The notes under the pieces were generated by a model. The model had not been told where the DNA came from. It did not search any database and saw only the letters and a list, made by a program, of their open reading frames with translations. Position numbers and translations under genes: made by a program. 64,000 bases of DNA from Ligilactobacillus araffinosus DSM 20653. GTDB lineage: Bacteria > Bacillota > Bacilli > Lactobacillales > Lactobacillaceae. Each line of letters begins with the position of its first letter. Positions within the stretch are counted from its first letter, which is position 1. Of the stretch, positions 8,575-16,342 are shown in pieces. The stretch covers positions 194,936 to 258,935 of the forward strand of contig NZ_AYYZ01000029.1 of the NCBI RefSeq assembly GCF_001435375.1. The letters run 5' to 3'.

Positions 8575-9327
8575 ATGGAAAAGGTCAAGTTATATGAAAA
8601 TGAACGGGTAGATTCGCTGTTAGCGGAGAATTTGCAAATTATTCAAAGCGCTGATGTTTTTTCGTTTTCGCTTGATGCGGTTTTACTTGCAGATTTTGTA
8701 AAGCCTGTTAACCGTCCAGACCGCAAAGCAGTCGATCTGTGTGCTGGTAATGGAGCTGTTGGATTATTTATTAGTAAGAAATTTGCCGGGCAGATCGATC
8801 AGATTGAAATTCAACCCCGATTAGCGGATATGAACCAGCGCAGTTTAGAATTAAATGGACTGACTGATCGAATTAAGGTCTATAATCGCGACTTGAAGAA
8901 TGTATTTTCATTCCTTGAGAAGGATTCGTATGACGTTGTTACATGTAATCCGCCGTACTTTAAAACATTGCCGCAAAGTAAAAAGAATCCAAACCGGTAT
9001 CTAGCGCTTGCGCGGCATGAAATTACGGTTACGTTGGAGGATACGGTCGAAGCTACCAGTGGGTTATTAAAAACAGGTGGCAAAGCTTATTATGTTCACC
9101 GTCCGGATCGGTTGATCGAAATTTTAGATACGATGCAGGCTCATCGATTAGCGCCGAAACGGATCAAATTGGTTTATCCCAAGCAGAGACGAAATGCTAA
9201 CATGGTCTTGATTGAAGCAATCAAGGATGGAAAATCAGACGGGTTGAAGTTTTTACCACCGGTGATCACCTACACTGACCAAAATGAATATACCCCAACA
9301 ATTAAGGAAATTTTATATGGAAAGTAA
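8575..9327 (+). CDS. tRNA1(Val) adenine-37 N6-methyltransferase (TrmN6/YabB family)
   Basis: A 250-residue SAM-dependent methyltransferase. The SAM-binding motif is [11 protein letters not shown] (residues 54-64). The N6-adenine catalytic motif is NPPY (residues 125-128). The C-terminal [16 protein letters not shown] and the ...[22 protein letters not shown] tail are typical of the YabB/YfiC group that modifies A37 of tRNA-Val in E. coli. I start at ATG 8575 after GTGAGGAAGG. Its last bases overlap the next gene, and a GIY-YIG gene directly after yabB is the order seen in many Firmicutes (yabB-yazA). Confidence 0.88.
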   Translation: MEKVKLYENERVDSLLAENLQIIQSADVFSFSLDAVLLADFVKPVNRPDRKAVDLCAGNGAVGLFISKKFAGQIDQIEIQPRLADMNQRSLELNGLTDRIKVYNRDLKNVFSFLEKDSYDVVTCNPPYFKTLPQSKKNPNRYLALARHEITVTLEDTVEATSGLLKTGGKAYYVHRPDRLIEILDTMQAHRLAPKRIKLVYPKQRRNANMVLIEAIKDGKSDGLKFLPPVITYTDQNEYTPTIKEILYGK

Positions 9328-9592
9328 ATATTATATGTATGTCTTGTTGTGCGCGGACGGAACGTTTTATGGCGGATTTACCAATGACGTTGCGAAACGA
9401 GTTGCCACGCATAATGCAGGAAAGGGTGCCAAATACACTAAGACGCGGCGCCCAGTTAAATTGCTTTATCATGAAGAATTTGAAACGAAATCAGCCGCTT
9501 TAAAAGCTGAATATTCGTTCAAACATCAATCGCGCAAAAAGAAGGAGCAGTTCTTGCTTAATCATGGTGTTTCGCGGTCATCGTGGATATAA
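9317..9592 (+). CDS. GIY-YIG nuclease-fold protein (YazA/UPF0213 family)
   Basis: A stand-alone GIY-YIG domain of 91 residues. [20 protein letters not shown] carries the two motif strands, with FYGGFTND in place of the YIG element, followed by the conserved [19 protein letters not shown] and the late E...ALKAEYSFK block. Members resemble UvrC and structure-specific nucleases, but the cellular role of the small YazA/YhbQ group is unclear. The ATG at 9317 overlaps the trmN6 stop by 11 bases, so the two genes are coupled. Confidence 0.9.
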   Translation: MESKYYMYVLLCADGTFYGGFTNDVAKRVATHNAGKGAKYTKTRRPVKLLYHEEFETKSAALKAEYSFKHQSRKKKEQFLLNHGVSRSSWI

Positions 9593-9623
9593 TAAAAACG
9601 TAAACAGAAAGAAGGCTTTTGAA

Positions 9624-10622
9624 ATGAAGTTAATTGCATTTGGCGTTCGAAAAGATGAAGAACCGTATTTTAAAAATTGGGAACAGCAAAACGATGTGAA
9701 AATCAAGCTTGTTCCGGATCTGCTTTCAGAAGAGAATATTGATTTAATTAAAGGATATGATGGAATCATCGGTTTGCAAACGACCCCGTATAAACGTGAG
9801 TATTTTGAAAAAATGAAGGATGCGGGAATTAAGATTCTTTCAATTCGGAATATTGGAATTGATAATATTGACTTGGATGCTGCCAAAGATAATCAAATTC
9901 CGATTACAAATGTTCCAGCATATTCGCCGAGTGCAATTGCTGAATTCACGATTACACAGATCATGCAGCTTATTCGGCATACGAAGATCTTTAATGAAAA
10001 GATGAGCCATCAAGATTATCGGTGGGAACCGAATATTAGTCGTCAAATCAACCAAATGACGGTTGGCGTTGCCGGAACTGGACGAATCGGCCGGGCAGTG
10101 ATCAATTTACTTAATGGCTTGGGAACAAAAATTATTGCATTTGACCCTTATCACAACCCCGAACTGGAAAAACGTGGGATGTACGTTGATTCAATGGAAG
10201 CAATGTATCGTAAGGCGGATGTGATCACCCTCCACATGCCGGCAACGAAGGATAACTACCACCTGTTGGATGCTGCCGCATTTAGCCAAATGAAAGATGG
10301 GGTAATGATCATTAATACTGCTCGCGGAACGTTGATCGACTCAGAAGCCTTGATCAAAGCGTTAGACAGCGGCAAAGTTGGTGGAGCAGCGTTGGATACT
10401 TATGAACATGAATTACCGATTTTTGACCATGATTTAACGGGGCAAAAGATCGATGATCCGATTTTTAACAACTTAAATGAACGGAATAACGTTTTGATTA
10501 CTCCTCACATAGCTTTTTACACCACTGAAGCGGTTAAGAACATGGTTGAAGTTGCATTGAACTGTGCCACGACCTATTTAAATGATGGCAAAATGACGAA
10601 TCCAGTTGTTGAAATTGATTAA
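9624..10622 (+). CDS. ldhD: D-lactate dehydrogenase
   Basis: NAD-dependent D-2-hydroxyacid dehydrogenase of 332 residues, the exact usual length of lactobacillar D-LDH, which reduces pyruvate to D-lactate and regenerates NAD. The dinucleotide motif is GTGRIG (151-156). Catalytic residues are Arg234 (NTARGTLID), the Glu of YEHELPIF (about 263) and His295 (LITPHIAFYT). SIRNIGIDNID and PAYSPSAIAE are family blocks. A related hydroxyisocaproate dehydrogenase cannot be fully excluded. I start at ATG 9624 after AGAAAGAAGG; the longer reading from 9564 runs inside the previous gene. Confidence 0.88.
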   Translation: MKLIAFGVRKDEEPYFKNWEQQNDVKIKLVPDLLSEENIDLIKGYDGIIGLQTTPYKREYFEKMKDAGIKILSIRNIGIDNIDLDAAKDNQIPITNVPAYSPSAIAEFTITQIMQLIRHTKIFNEKMSHQDYRWEPNISRQINQMTVGVAGTGRIGRAVINLLNGLGTKIIAFDPYHNPELEKRGMYVDSMEAMYRKADVITLHMPATKDNYHLLDAAAFSQMKDGVMIINTARGTLIDSEALIKALDSGKVGGAALDTYEHELPIFDHDLTGQKIDDPIFNNLNERNNVLITPHIAFYTTEAVKNMVEVALNCATTYLNDGKMTNPVVEID

Positions 10623-10629
10623 TTTGTTA

Positions 10630-10658
10630 TTGCAATTTTAAAAAGATTTAAGTATAAT
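10630..10658 (+). promoter_or_regulatory. Strong promoter of rpsB
   Basis: TTGCAA (10630-10635), a 17-base spacer and a perfect TATAAT (10653-10658) lie about 120 bases before the rpsB start codon, leaving a long leader. Confidence 0.85.
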
Positions 10659-10663
10659 TAGAA

Positions 10664-10779
10664 AAGTGTTTCATACACTAATTCACACCTTATGCGATGG
10701 AACGGGAAGTGCTTGAACATTCAAGTTCCGGTTCAATTGAACATAGGGGAGGATAAAAAACTATTTTGGAGGTATTGTA
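10664..10779 (+). promoter_or_regulatory. rpsB: Structured 5' leader of rpsB
   Basis: The roughly 115-base leader holds several inverted repeats: AGTGT/ACACT (10665-10669 and 10675-10679), GGAAC/GTTCC (10699-10703 and 10725-10729) enclosing CTTGAA/TTCAAG (10712-10717 and 10720-10725), and the self-complementary GTTCAATTGAAC (10731-10742). The ribosome site TTTGGAGG follows. Ribosomal-protein leaders often bind their own product for feedback control; that this one does so with S2 is inference. Confidence 0.5.
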
Positions 10780-11574
10780 ATGTCAGTAATTACAATGAAA
10801 CAATTACTTGAAGCTGGTGTACATTTTGGACACCAAACACGTCGTTGGAACCCTAAGATGAAGAAATACATCTTCACAGAACGGAATGGAATTTACATCA
10901 TCGACTTACAAAAGACCGTTAAGTTGATCGACCAAGCATACGACTTCATGAAGAATATTGCTGCTGATGATGGCGTTGTATTGTTTGTTGGTACAAAGAA
11001 ACAAGCTCAAGACGCAATCGAAGAAGAAGCAAAGCGTGCAGGTCAATACTATGTAAATCACCGTTGGTTAGGTGGTACTTTGACTAACTGGAACACAATC
11101 CAAACACGGATCAAGCGCTTAAAGGACATCAAGAAGATGGAAGAAGACGGTACATTCGAACGTCTTCCAAAGAAAGAAGTTGCTTTGTTAGTTAAGGAAC
11201 GCGATCGTCTTCAAAAATTCCTTGGTGGAATCGAAGACATGCCACGGATTCCAGACGCAATCTTCATCGTTGACCCTCGTAAGGAACGGATTGCTGTTAA
11301 GGAAGCTCAAAAGTTGAACATTCCGATCGTTGCAATGGTTGATACAAACGCTGATCCAGACGAAATCGACGTTAAGATTCCATCAAACGATGATGCTATT
11401 CGTGCCGTTCGTTTGATTACTTCAAAGATGGCTGACGCAATCATTGAAGGTCGTCAAGGCGAAGACGAAGCAGACGTTACAGAAGATACATTCAAGAAAG
11501 ACGACAAGCAAGTCGACTCAATCGAAGACATTGTTGAAGCCGTTGAAGGCGACAATGATTCAGATGCTGAATAG
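10780..11574 (+). CDS. rpsB: 30S ribosomal protein S2
   Basis: S2 binds the 30S subunit near the head and platform and is needed for S1 docking and translation initiation. The sequence [20 protein letters not shown] at the N-terminus, [24 protein letters not shown] and [15 protein letters not shown] are all canonical. The C-terminal 35 residues form an acidic tail ([11 protein letters not shown]...[10 protein letters not shown]), common in lactobacilli. Codon use is the adapted kind expected of a highly expressed gene, with frequent AAG, GAA and CGT. Followed by tsf, the universal order. Confidence 0.98.
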   Translation: MSVITMKQLLEAGVHFGHQTRRWNPKMKKYIFTERNGIYIIDLQKTVKLIDQAYDFMKNIAADDGVVLFVGTKKQAQDAIEEEAKRAGQYYVNHRWLGGTLTNWNTIQTRIKRLKDIKKMEEDGTFERLPKKEVALLVKERDRLQKFLGGIEDMPRIPDAIFIVDPRKERIAVKEAQKLNIPIVAMVDTNADPDEIDVKIPSNDDAIRAVRLITSKMADAIIEGRQGEDEADVTEDTFKKDDKQVDSIEDIVEAVEGDNDSDAE

Positions 11575-11586
11575 TTTATAATAATT

Positions 11587-11637
11587 GGCTGTCTCAGATA
11601 GTGGGCGTCGAGCCTTTTATTTGATGACAGCTTTTTT
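11587..11637 (+). terminator. Attenuator-like hairpin between rpsB and tsf
   Basis: GGCTGTC (11587-11593) pairs with GACAGC (11626-11631), followed by TTTTTT. The 32-base interior includes a smaller GGGC/AGCC hairpin. The two-tier structure probably terminates part of the transcripts, lowering tsf relative to rpsB. Confidence 0.7.
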
Positions 11638-11673
11638 AATAAAAAGATTTAAACACTTTGAGGAGGATGGCTC

Positions 11674-12549
11674 ATGGCAAAAATTGCTGCAAAACAAGTT
11701 AAAGAATTACGTGATAAAACAGGTGTCGGCATGATGGCTGCTAAGAAGGCTTTAGTTGCAACTGATGGCGACATGGACAAGGCAATCGATTACTTACGTG
11801 AAAAAGGGATTGCAAAGGCTGCTAAGAAAAGCGATCGCGTTGCCGCTGAAGGTTTAGCTAACGTTGTGATCAGCGGAAACACAGCAGTGATCGTTGAAGT
11901 CAACGCCGAAACAGACTTCGTTGCTCAAAACGATCGTTTTCAAGCATTAGTAAAGCGGACAGGCGAACTTCTTGCCGAAAACAAACCTGCAAATGTTAAG
12001 GCTGCTTTGGAAATCAAGACAGACCGGGGAACATTAAACGATGAATACATCGATGCAACCCAAGTTATCGGCGAAAAGATCACTTTACGTCGTTTCCAAA
12101 TCGTTGAAAAAGCTGATGGCGATAACTTTGGTTCATACTTACACGATGGTGGCCGGATCGCTGTATTAGTTGTCTTAGAAGGTGCTGATGAAGCAACTGC
12201 TAAGGACGTTGCAATGCACGTTGCAGCTATCAATCCGAAGTATGTCAACCGTGATCAAGTTCCTGCAGACGAAGTTGCTCACGAAAAAGAAGTCTTAACT
12301 GAAGAAGCTAAGAATGAAGGCAAGCCTGAAAAGATCATCGAAAAGATGGTTGAAGGCCGTTTGAACAAGTTCTTCTCAGAAATTTCATTGGAAGACCAAG
12401 ACTTTGTTAAGGATTCAGACCAAACTGTTGGTAAGTTTGTTGCTTCAAAAGGTGGCAAGATCAAAGCATTCTACCGTTATGAAGTCGGCGAAGGAATCGA
12501 AAAACAAGAAGATAACTTTGTAGATGAAGTTATGTCACAAATTAAATAA
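11674..12549 (+). CDS. tsf: Elongation factor Ts
   Basis: EF-Ts is the guanine nucleotide exchange factor of EF-Tu. The N-terminal UBA-like domain (residues 3-50) contains [19 protein letters not shown], and the core contains the diagnostic [12 protein letters not shown] near residue 80 with [11 protein letters not shown] later. The 291-residue length is normal. The gene follows an AGGAGG site and ends at a strong terminator. Confidence 0.98.
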   Translation: MAKIAAKQVKELRDKTGVGMMAAKKALVATDGDMDKAIDYLREKGIAKAAKKSDRVAAEGLANVVISGNTAVIVEVNAETDFVAQNDRFQALVKRTGELLAENKPANVKAALEIKTDRGTLNDEYIDATQVIGEKITLRRFQIVEKADGDNFGSYLHDGGRIAVLVVLEGADEATAKDVAMHVAAINPKYVNRDQVPADEVAHEKEVLTEEAKNEGKPEKIIEKMVEGRLNKFFSEISLEDQDFVKDSDQTVGKFVASKGGKIKAFYRYEVGEGIEKQEDNFVDEVMSQIK

Positions 12550-12563
12550 TTGATTTAATTTAC

Positions 12564-12602
12564 AAGTCCTATCCCTTATTAAAGGGATAGGACTTTTTTT
12601 TA
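12564..12602 (+). terminator. Rho-independent terminator after tsf
   Basis: A long stem AAGTCCTATCCCTT (12564-12577) pairs with the complementary AAAGGGATAGGACTT and runs into eight T residues. It closes the rpsB-tsf unit. Confidence 0.95.
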
Positions 12603-12973
12603 ATTGAAGTTAATCATTACACTACTTATTAACGGCCATTATAACGATACAAATCGAAATTGAACCGATAACTTTTTTTATGTTTTGGCATGAATCAAAT
12701 TTCCCCCGATTTCCAACTTTTAACGTCACGAGATTTGAACGATAAAATAAATTAGATTGTTTTATATGACATTAAACAAATTTTAATGATTATATTGATT
12801 AAATAGTCTCATTAAAAAACATTAATTATAAATTAACGAAACAATTTGATAAAACATCGAATGATATTTAGTTAAAATCTAAAAATAACTTAATTGATTT
12901 AATAATTTACTTTGGCCTTTTTTTAATAAAGAAAAGTTCTGCAGTAACATTTTTTATTTTACACTTACCTTTA
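12603..12973. other. AT-rich gene-free region
   Basis: About 370 bases with stops in all frames and no recognisable coding, tRNA or repeat content. It contains TTGATA (12846-12851), a 17-base spacer and TAGTTA, a weak promoter candidate on the plus strand, ahead of the orphan terminator at 12974. A small non-coding transcript of roughly 115 bases is possible but unproven. Confidence 0.35.
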
Positions 12974-13000
12974 GGGCTGGAATTTCCAGCTTCTTTTTTT
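12974..13000 (+). terminator. Orphan plus-strand terminator
   Basis: GCTGGA (12976-12981) pairs with TCCAGC (12985-12990) around an ATT loop, followed by TTCTTTTTTT. No plus-strand gene lies between this and the tsf terminator 380 bases upstream. Confidence 0.75.
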
Positions 13001-13009
13001 GTACTTAAA

Positions 13010-13036
13010 AGAGGTTGCGACTCATGTCACAACCTC
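13010..13036 (-). terminator. Terminator of the pepD unit
   Basis: AGAGGTTG (13010-13017) pairs with CAACCTCT (13029-13036). Read on the minus strand it follows the stop at 13043 within 7 bases and runs into TTTTAAG. Confidence 0.7.
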
Positions 13037-13042
13037 TGATTT

Positions 13043-14002
13043 TTAAATCAAGTATGTTTCCTGCGCACCGATAATTTGTATAATTTCCGTTAAGTCATTT
13101 TGCGGAAGGGTATGTTTAAATTGATCAGCATATTCGTTTAAGCGTTGGTTAAGCGGAATGATTGATTTGGATTGAAGAATAGCACCTGAGTCTTGCTGTT
13201 TGGCAGCAACAAGATGATGTGCCTTTCCAAAAAATTCTTTCAAATCATCCGTTAATTGATCTGATTGATACAGCCAATCTTCATCGGGATAGTAATAATG
13301 CAGAAGTTTGGCATATGCCGGCAACCAGACGATTGGGCTATTATTTTCAGTAGCAAGCTGGTTAATTGTCAATAACCGTGTGGGATTAAACGGCATTAAC
13401 TGACTTTGAAGCCATTTACTATCATGTTTTTTGATTTCTTCAGTTGATTGGTCTTTAAATTCTTTTTCAGAATAGCTAACTTGGTTGCTTTCCGGATCAA
13501 CGTTGGTGTTGAACATGATTAATTGATTTAACTTGCTGTCGCGTAAATGCTTTTTCCATTTTTTAATTCGGTTGCGATGCTGTCCTTGAGTAATAAAGTT
13601 TGGAACATAGCCCATCTTTTCGCCAGTGTTCATATCTTCAATCAAAATTGCAAACGAACCGGTTAACCCGTCATCGTTGTCAAAAGGAGTGATGCGAAAT
13701 TCAAGTCCCAGGACAGACGGATAATTGGTTGGTAAAATGCGAAACTTTGGCATTACCTCAGGACGCTTTAGCAGATCATTGCGCCATAGTTTTTGTAGTA
13801 ACCGCATTAAGTCATAACTAACGTTGATTCTGCGATAGGGCGAAGAGTTGCTTTCAATAATATTTAAAGTATCCGCTGAAAGATGGGTAATCACAACATC
13901 TTTAAACGCACTTGCATTTTCCACGTCACCATCAATAATAACTTTTTTAATTGAAGACTTGATGATGATACCGCGGTTATTGCTGATTTGAGTAATTTTC
14001 AT
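13043..14002 (-). CDS. Degenerate metallo-beta-lactamase-fold protein (RNase J-like)
   Basis: I do not recognise a named family. The 319-residue protein has the outline of an RNase J-type metallo-beta-lactamase fold: a strand pattern IIIDGDVE, then VVITHLSADT (residues 36-45) where active enzymes have HxHxDH, and later FRITPFDNDDGLTGSFAILIED followed by KMGYVPNF, where active enzymes have a T/H-GD metal site. Only His40 and Asp44 of the first motif remain, and the GD is replaced by PN, so hydrolysis looks lost. A role as a binding or regulatory pseudoenzyme is inference. It starts at ATG 14002 after AAAGGAGAG and lies 21 bases after pepD, so the two are co-transcribed. Confidence 0.5.
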   Translation of the reverse strand: MKITQISNNRGIIIKSSIKKVIIDGDVENASAFKDVVITHLSADTLNIIESNSSPYRRINVSYDLMRLLQKLWRNDLLKRPEVMPKFRILPTNYPSVLGLEFRITPFDNDDGLTGSFAILIEDMNTGEKMGYVPNFITQGQHRNRIKKWKKHLRDSKLNQLIMFNTNVDPESNQVSYSEKEFKDQSTEEIKKHDSKWLQSQLMPFNPTRLLTINQLATENNSPIVWLPAYAKLLHYYYPDEDWLYQSDQLTDDLKEFFGKAHHLVAAKQQDSGAILQSKSIIPLNQRLNEYADQFKHTLPQNDLTEIIQIIGAQETYLI

Positions 14003-14023
14003 TTGAAGTTTTACTCTCCTTTT

Positions 14024-15460
14024 TTAAAGATTCATGTCGGTCTTAAAGTTTAACGTTGACATATCAGTTGCTGCAGTAATAAGCTTGCTTGTTAAAGCTT
14101 GCATGCGATCAATTCCGACTTGTTGGAAGCGAATGCTTTGCTTTGTGAGATAGTCAATTTGCTCATCACCTGATAATTCAGTCGCATGTCGGTCGGTTTC
14201 TTCAACTAAATGAGTAAATTGGGCATATAAATCGTCCTGGGTGTCAGCAAGCATTTTACCAAATTCAAGGTAGTGCGGATCAACGAGGACACTTACAAGT
14301 TTGTAAATCCAGTAAGCTGAATCTGGTGAGTAATCTTTAGTTCCTTTTTTATATGCCGGATGAACATCCGTTGCACTTGCATAAAACGGAACAAATGAAC
14401 TTTGTGCAGTTACCCCGAGTGCAAGCCAGTGAATTCCTTTGAGCGTTTCGGGAACGTTTGACCGAATCTGAAGAATATGTGATTCTTGAGTTTTTGCTAA
14501 GCTGATTGGTCTGAATTTCTTCTTCAATTCTTCTGGGCCATTTCCAATCGGATCGTATTCGGTTCCCTTAAAGTGTGAAGCAAGAACGGCTTCAATATCA
14601 TCACGGTGAAGTAACCGGTTAGCTTTGCGGATAAATGGCAGGTTTTCATCCATTGGTTCTTGATAGATTTCAGGATTTAATAACCGTTGACCATCCCAAA
14701 CCCGTGGCGTGTTATAAATTTCATCTGAAAGTGAATGCGTTCCAAAAATGTTGCGGAAGTTGAAGCCGGTTCTAGCCGAGTTTAAATGATGTTTCCGAAC
14801 GAAATCTCGAATTCCAGGTGCAGTAATGAAATTATCATGGTCACTGAAATTAACTTCTTGAATTGCAAGCTGATTAGCAACAACTGCATATGAGTCGGCC
14901 GGAATTTGTTGGGCAACCCAATAGTGACCTGATCCGATTTCAAAATACCAAACTTCATTTTCATCTGAGAAAAGGACTCCATTTGCTTCGGCAGCACCAT
15001 GTTCAGAAACGATTTGACCGAGCCGTTCAACTCCTTCGCGAGCTGTTTTGACAAATGGCAGAACAACGTTGATCATTGCTTCTTCGGCAATTCCGCTTTT
15101 GAGGAGCGGATCGTAACCAAGAACCCGGCGGTTAGCGTATGCACTTTCGGTCGCGCTCATTGCGACGTTAAATTCGTTGATTCCATCTTCTTCAAAGGTT
15201 CCATATTCGTTAGTCCATTCAGGCGTAGCGGTGTATTTAAAACTGGTTGATGGAAGGTCGATTTCAAAATCATTATCTTTGTCAGGGGATGAATAGTGAT
15301 TATTTTCAATGTCTTCTTGGTGAGGGTGAACAGTCATGTGTTTTGGCCATGCACTACGACAGTCTTCATTTCGCCCAATCATGGTTGAGCCATCCGCCGT
15401 TGCCTTTTTCCCAACTAAGATACTTGTACATGCAGAAAGAGTTTGGCGATTACTAAACAT
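14024..15460 (-). CDS. pepD: C69-family dipeptidase PepD
   Basis: PepD is a cytoplasmic Ntn-hydrolase that cleaves dipeptides and is abundant in lactobacilli. The nucleophile is Cys11 in LSACTSILVGKKATADGSTM, after a short propeptide that family members remove by self-processing. MIGRNEDC and EEDGINEFNVAMSATES are family blocks. The length of 478 residues is normal. The start at 15460 has only a modest TGAGG ribosome site 12 bases upstream. The gene heads a two-gene unit with the metallo-beta-lactamase-like protein. Confidence 0.93.
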   Translation of the reverse strand: MFSNRQTLSACTSILVGKKATADGSTMIGRNEDCRSAWPKHMTVHPHQEDIENNHYSSPDKDNDFEIDLPSTSFKYTATPEWTNEYGTFEEDGINEFNVAMSATESAYANRRVLGYDPLLKSGIAEEAMINVVLPFVKTAREGVERLGQIVSEHGAAEANGVLFSDENEVWYFEIGSGHYWVAQQIPADSYAVVANQLAIQEVNFSDHDNFITAPGIRDFVRKHHLNSARTGFNFRNIFGTHSLSDEIYNTPRVWDGQRLLNPEIYQEPMDENLPFIRKANRLLHRDDIEAVLASHFKGTEYDPIGNGPEELKKKFRPISLAKTQESHILQIRSNVPETLKGIHWLALGVTAQSSFVPFYASATDVHPAYKKGTKDYSPDSAYWIYKLVSVLVDPHYLEFGKMLADTQDDLYAQFTHLVEETDRHATELSGDEQIDYLTKQSIRFQQVGIDRMQALTSKLITAATDMSTLNFKTDMNL

Positions 15461-15560
15461 CTTAAGGCCTCATTTCAGTTAAAATTCTTACTTTAATTAT
15501 ATCAAGCTTTGAATTAAATTTAAAATTAGCGTTTATAAAGGAGAACAGATCTAGGTTAAA

Positions 15561-15589
15561 TTGACTTTTGTTAGTTAGTTCGATACGAT
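15561..15589 (+). promoter_or_regulatory. Promoter of the tautomerase gene
   Basis: TTGACT (15561-15566), a 17-base spacer and TACGAT (15584-15589) lie 31 bases before the ATG. Confidence 0.7.
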
Positions 15590-15620
15590 GAATTAATAAA
15601 AAGCGAAAGGTGAGGTTGAC

Positions 15621-15809
15621 ATGCCATTAGTTCACGTTGAATTAATCGAAGGGCGTTCACAAGAACAACTTAAGCAACTCGTAGCTGACATTACTGATGC
15701 CGTTACTAAGAATACTGGGGCACCGGCAGAACATGTTCATGTTATTTTGGATGAAATGCGCAAAGACCGTTATGCGGTTGCGGGTGTTTTGAAGAGTGAC
15801 GAAAAATAA
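15621..15809 (+). CDS. 4-oxalocrotonate tautomerase family protein
   Basis: A 62-residue member of the tautomerase superfamily. The catalytic base would be Pro2, exposed after Met removal ([16 protein letters not shown]). The helix [20 protein letters not shown] and the second strand [18 protein letters not shown] match the DmpI/XylH/YwhB type, which form hexamers. No catechol meta-pathway genes are nearby, so the substrate is unknown; many Firmicutes carry such orphan tautomerases. It has its own promoter and terminator. Confidence 0.92.
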   Translation: MPLVHVELIEGRSQEQLKQLVADITDAVTKNTGAPAEHVHVILDEMRKDRYAVAGVLKSDEK

Positions 15810-15821
15810 TGTTATTATATC

Positions 15822-15858
15822 AACGATTGAAAGACTTGTGTTCTTTTAATCGTTTTTA
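15822..15858 (+). terminator. Terminator after the tautomerase gene
   Basis: AACGATTGAAAGA (15822-15834) pairs with TTCTTTTAATCGTT (15841-15854) with one G-U pair, followed by TTTATTTT. Confidence 0.85.
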
Positions 15859-15885
15859 TTTTATAAGTAAATAATGTTTATTTAA

Positions 15886-15917
15886 GCAATCGTTCTTTTA
15901 GGCGGTTGTTTTTTTGT
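15886..15917 (+). terminator. Second terminator-like hairpin
   Basis: CAATCG (15887-15892) pairs with CGGTTG (15903-15908) with one wobble pair, followed by seven or more T residues. It echoes the ATCGTT/AACGAT sequence of the terminator 40 bases upstream and may be a partial duplication of it. Confidence 0.55.
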
Positions 15918-15945
15918 TAAGCACAGGCTAAGAGGGAGGCGTCAA

Positions 15946-16074
15946 ATGACAAGTGATGCTCAGAAACGAACTGTTTGTGAGTGGGATGAACATCATCAGG
16001 AACGACGCAAGTATCTTAATCGGCGTTCAAGGACAAAATTTAACATCATTTGTCACTGTACAATATCAGAATAG
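15946..16074 (+). CDS. Small hypothetical protein, possibly truncated
   Basis: ATG 15946 follows a clear GGGAGG site at 7-base spacing and opens a 42-residue frame beginning MTSDAQKRTVCEWDEHHQER and containing RRKYLNRRSRTKF, ending at TAG 16072-16074. The start resembles the small lactobacillar proteins of pattern AQKRA..YD...ERR.Y...RS.A..FI, which are usually near 60 residues and end with an AT-x-EDL helix. Here the frame stops at CTISE, just where that helix would begin, suggesting a truncated copy. The function is unknown. This frame overlaps a different one (open to 16234) in the same DNA. Confidence 0.4.
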   Translation: MTSDAQKRTVCEWDEHHQERRKYLNRRSRTKFNIICHCTISE

Positions 16075-16126
16075 CCACGCTGTCGGTAAGTCAATTAATG
16101 GGCTGAAGAATTCTTCGAAAGTTAGT

Positions 16127-16234
16127 TTGAATCAATTCAATAGTATTCTAGAAAATCTTTCTGAGGAAGACATAGTTAAGGTTGGGGGTAACCTAGAAGG
16201 TAAATCATATCCAAAACACCACATTAACATATAA
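16127..16234 (+). pseudogene. Short ORF with a double-glycine-like leader, probably a remnant
   Basis: In a frame open from 15953, a TTG at 16127 would start a 35-residue peptide, MNQFNSILENLSEEDIVKVG and then GNLEGKSYPKHHINI. The stretch LSEEDIVKVGG resembles the double-glycine leaders of class II bacteriocins and peptide pheromones (L-S-x2-E-L-x2-I-x-G-G) but is one residue short between the hydrophobic positions. There is no good ribosome site, and no ABC transporter-peptidase or immunity gene lies nearby. It may be debris rather than a gene. Confidence 0.2.
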
Positions 16235-16305
16235 AGGAAACGGCTAATACTTCCAAGCTGACTTAATGTAAATTAATATCCAATTTCGTACTATAATGAA
16301 AAATA

Positions 16306-16341
16306 AAAAATGGATGACTGCAATCTCAGTCATCCATTTTT
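16306..16341. terminator. Bidirectional terminator before the HAD gene
   Basis: A perfect 15-bp stem AAAAATGGATGACTG (16306-16320) pairs with CAGTCATCCATTTTT (16327-16341) around CAATCT. It ends the minus-strand HAD gene and anything read from the left. Confidence 0.93.
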
Positions 16342-16342
16342 A

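Noticed and set aside
15953-16234. A full 93-residue gene starting at GTG 15953
   Set aside because: The clear ribosome site serves ATG 15946 in another frame, and the first half of the 93-residue frame looks like an out-of-frame reading of that small gene.
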